Part shown: positions 5,147 to 5,398 of the stretch, piece by piece
Position numbering within the stretch: position 1 is the stretch's first letter
Layout: each line of letters starts with the position of its first letter
NCBI GenBank assembly: GCA_019120475.1
Contig: DWVA01000172.1
Span: forward strand, 1 to 5,398
Reading direction: 5' to 3'
DNA: 5,398 nucleotides
Origin: Candidatus Blautia intestinipullorum
Lineage (GTDB): Bacteria; Bacillota; Clostridia; Lachnospirales; Lachnospiraceae
Notes under the pieces: generated by a model
Database searches by the model: none
What the model saw: the letters and a program-made list of their open reading frames with translations, nothing else
What the model was told of the DNA's origin: nothing
Position numbers and translations under genes: made by a program

Positions 5147-5398
5147 GGCTGTAATCCATCCTCCTGTTTCAGGAAATCAAAAAACAACGGTGTTCCTCCT
5201 GTATGCAGAAACAGAATGTTTTTGTCCCGGATCTTATTTTCTTCCAGATACTTTACCATACCATAAAAAGCTTTTCCTGTATAGGTCATATCAAGAGGAA
5301 TCCCGTCCTCTCCATATACTTCCCGGATCATTTCCGCAACATTCTCTGAAAAGGCGCCGTATCCCCCTTCCATATAGGCGTCTGTAAAAAGGATATGT
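5143..5398 (-). CDS. PLP-dependent enzyme, ACC deaminase/D-cysteine desulfhydrase family, C-terminal part only
   Basis: Only the last 84 codons are inside the window; the frame stays open to the edge at 5398, so the ATG at 5373 is internal and not the start. The visible part carries the C-terminal signature of this fold-type II PLP family: GGYGAFSENVAEMI, then GIPLDMTYTGKAFYGMVKYL, then ILFLHTGG before the end. The LDxxYxGK stretch corresponds to the region of ACC deaminase that carries a conserved active-site tyrosine; that assignment is by motif memory. The catalytic lysine lies in the missing N-terminal part. Members remove ammonia or H2S from cyclopropane or D-cysteine substrates, and several are poorly characterised. 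The stop overlaps the ATP-grasp start by 4 nt, implying coupled synthesis. A linked role (supplying or altering the amino acid used by the ligase) is inference. Confidence 0.85.
   Translation of the reverse strand, partial: HILFTDAYMEGGYGAFSENVAEMIREVYGEDGIPLDMTYTGKAFYGMVKYLEENKIRDKNILFLHTGGTPLFFDFLKQEDGLQP

Overview
The window holds seven protein-coding genes, all on the minus strand and packed end to end (4- to 11-nt overlaps, or gaps of 14-27 nt), so it reads as one stretch of a single operon transcribed from position 5398 towards position 1. Both ends are cut: the first gene lacks its 5' part and the last lacks its 3' part. I see no promoter, terminator, RNA gene, CRISPR array or insertion sequence, and no gene-free stretch longer than 27 nt. 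Purine-rich Shine-Dalgarno sites (AGGAGG, GGAGGAAA), mid-range GC, AGA/AGG arginine codons and a DacF/PBP5-type D,D-carboxypeptidase with a Gram-positive style signal peptide suggest a Firmicute, most likely a gut Clostridia/Lachnospiraceae type. That placement is an inference from style, not from a marker gene.

Layout in transcription order. (1) 5398-5143: C-terminal part of a PLP-dependent enzyme of the ACC deaminase/D-cysteine desulfhydrase family. (2) 5146-3959: an ATP-grasp carboxylate-amine ligase-like protein. (3, 4) 3943-3560 and 3563-3219: two adjacent four-helix small transporters of the SMR/EamA type, resembling the ArnF/ArnE flippase subunits. (5) 3191-2166: an ArnC-like, membrane-anchored family 2 glycosyltransferase. 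(6) 2176-1046: a very clear WecE/RffA sugar aminotransferase (dTDP-4-keto-6-deoxyglucose to dTDP-4-amino-4,6-dideoxygalactose, Fuc4N). (7) 1031-1: a secreted D-alanyl-D-alanine carboxypeptidase.

Taken together, genes 3-6 contain every class of the Gram-negative Arn (4-amino-4-deoxyarabinose) lipid-carrier pathway except the final GT-C transferase: aminotransferase, polyprenyl-phosphate glycosyltransferase and two-part flippase. Here the aminotransferase is of the WecE rather than the ArnB type. The ATP-grasp enzyme and PLP enzyme upstream suggest that the sugar's amino group, or another amine, is joined to an amino acid supplied or altered by the PLP enzyme. The working hypothesis is a pathway that makes, lipid-links and flips a (possibly aminoacylated) Fuc4N unit to decorate a surface polymer, with a peptidoglycan carboxypeptidase co-expressed. 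This is inferred from context. The individual family calls are well supported.

A second notable feature is a 48-bp in-frame tandem repeat at the glycosyltransferase/wecE junction. It lengthens the glycosyltransferase tail by 16-residue units and carries the wecE ribosome binding site.
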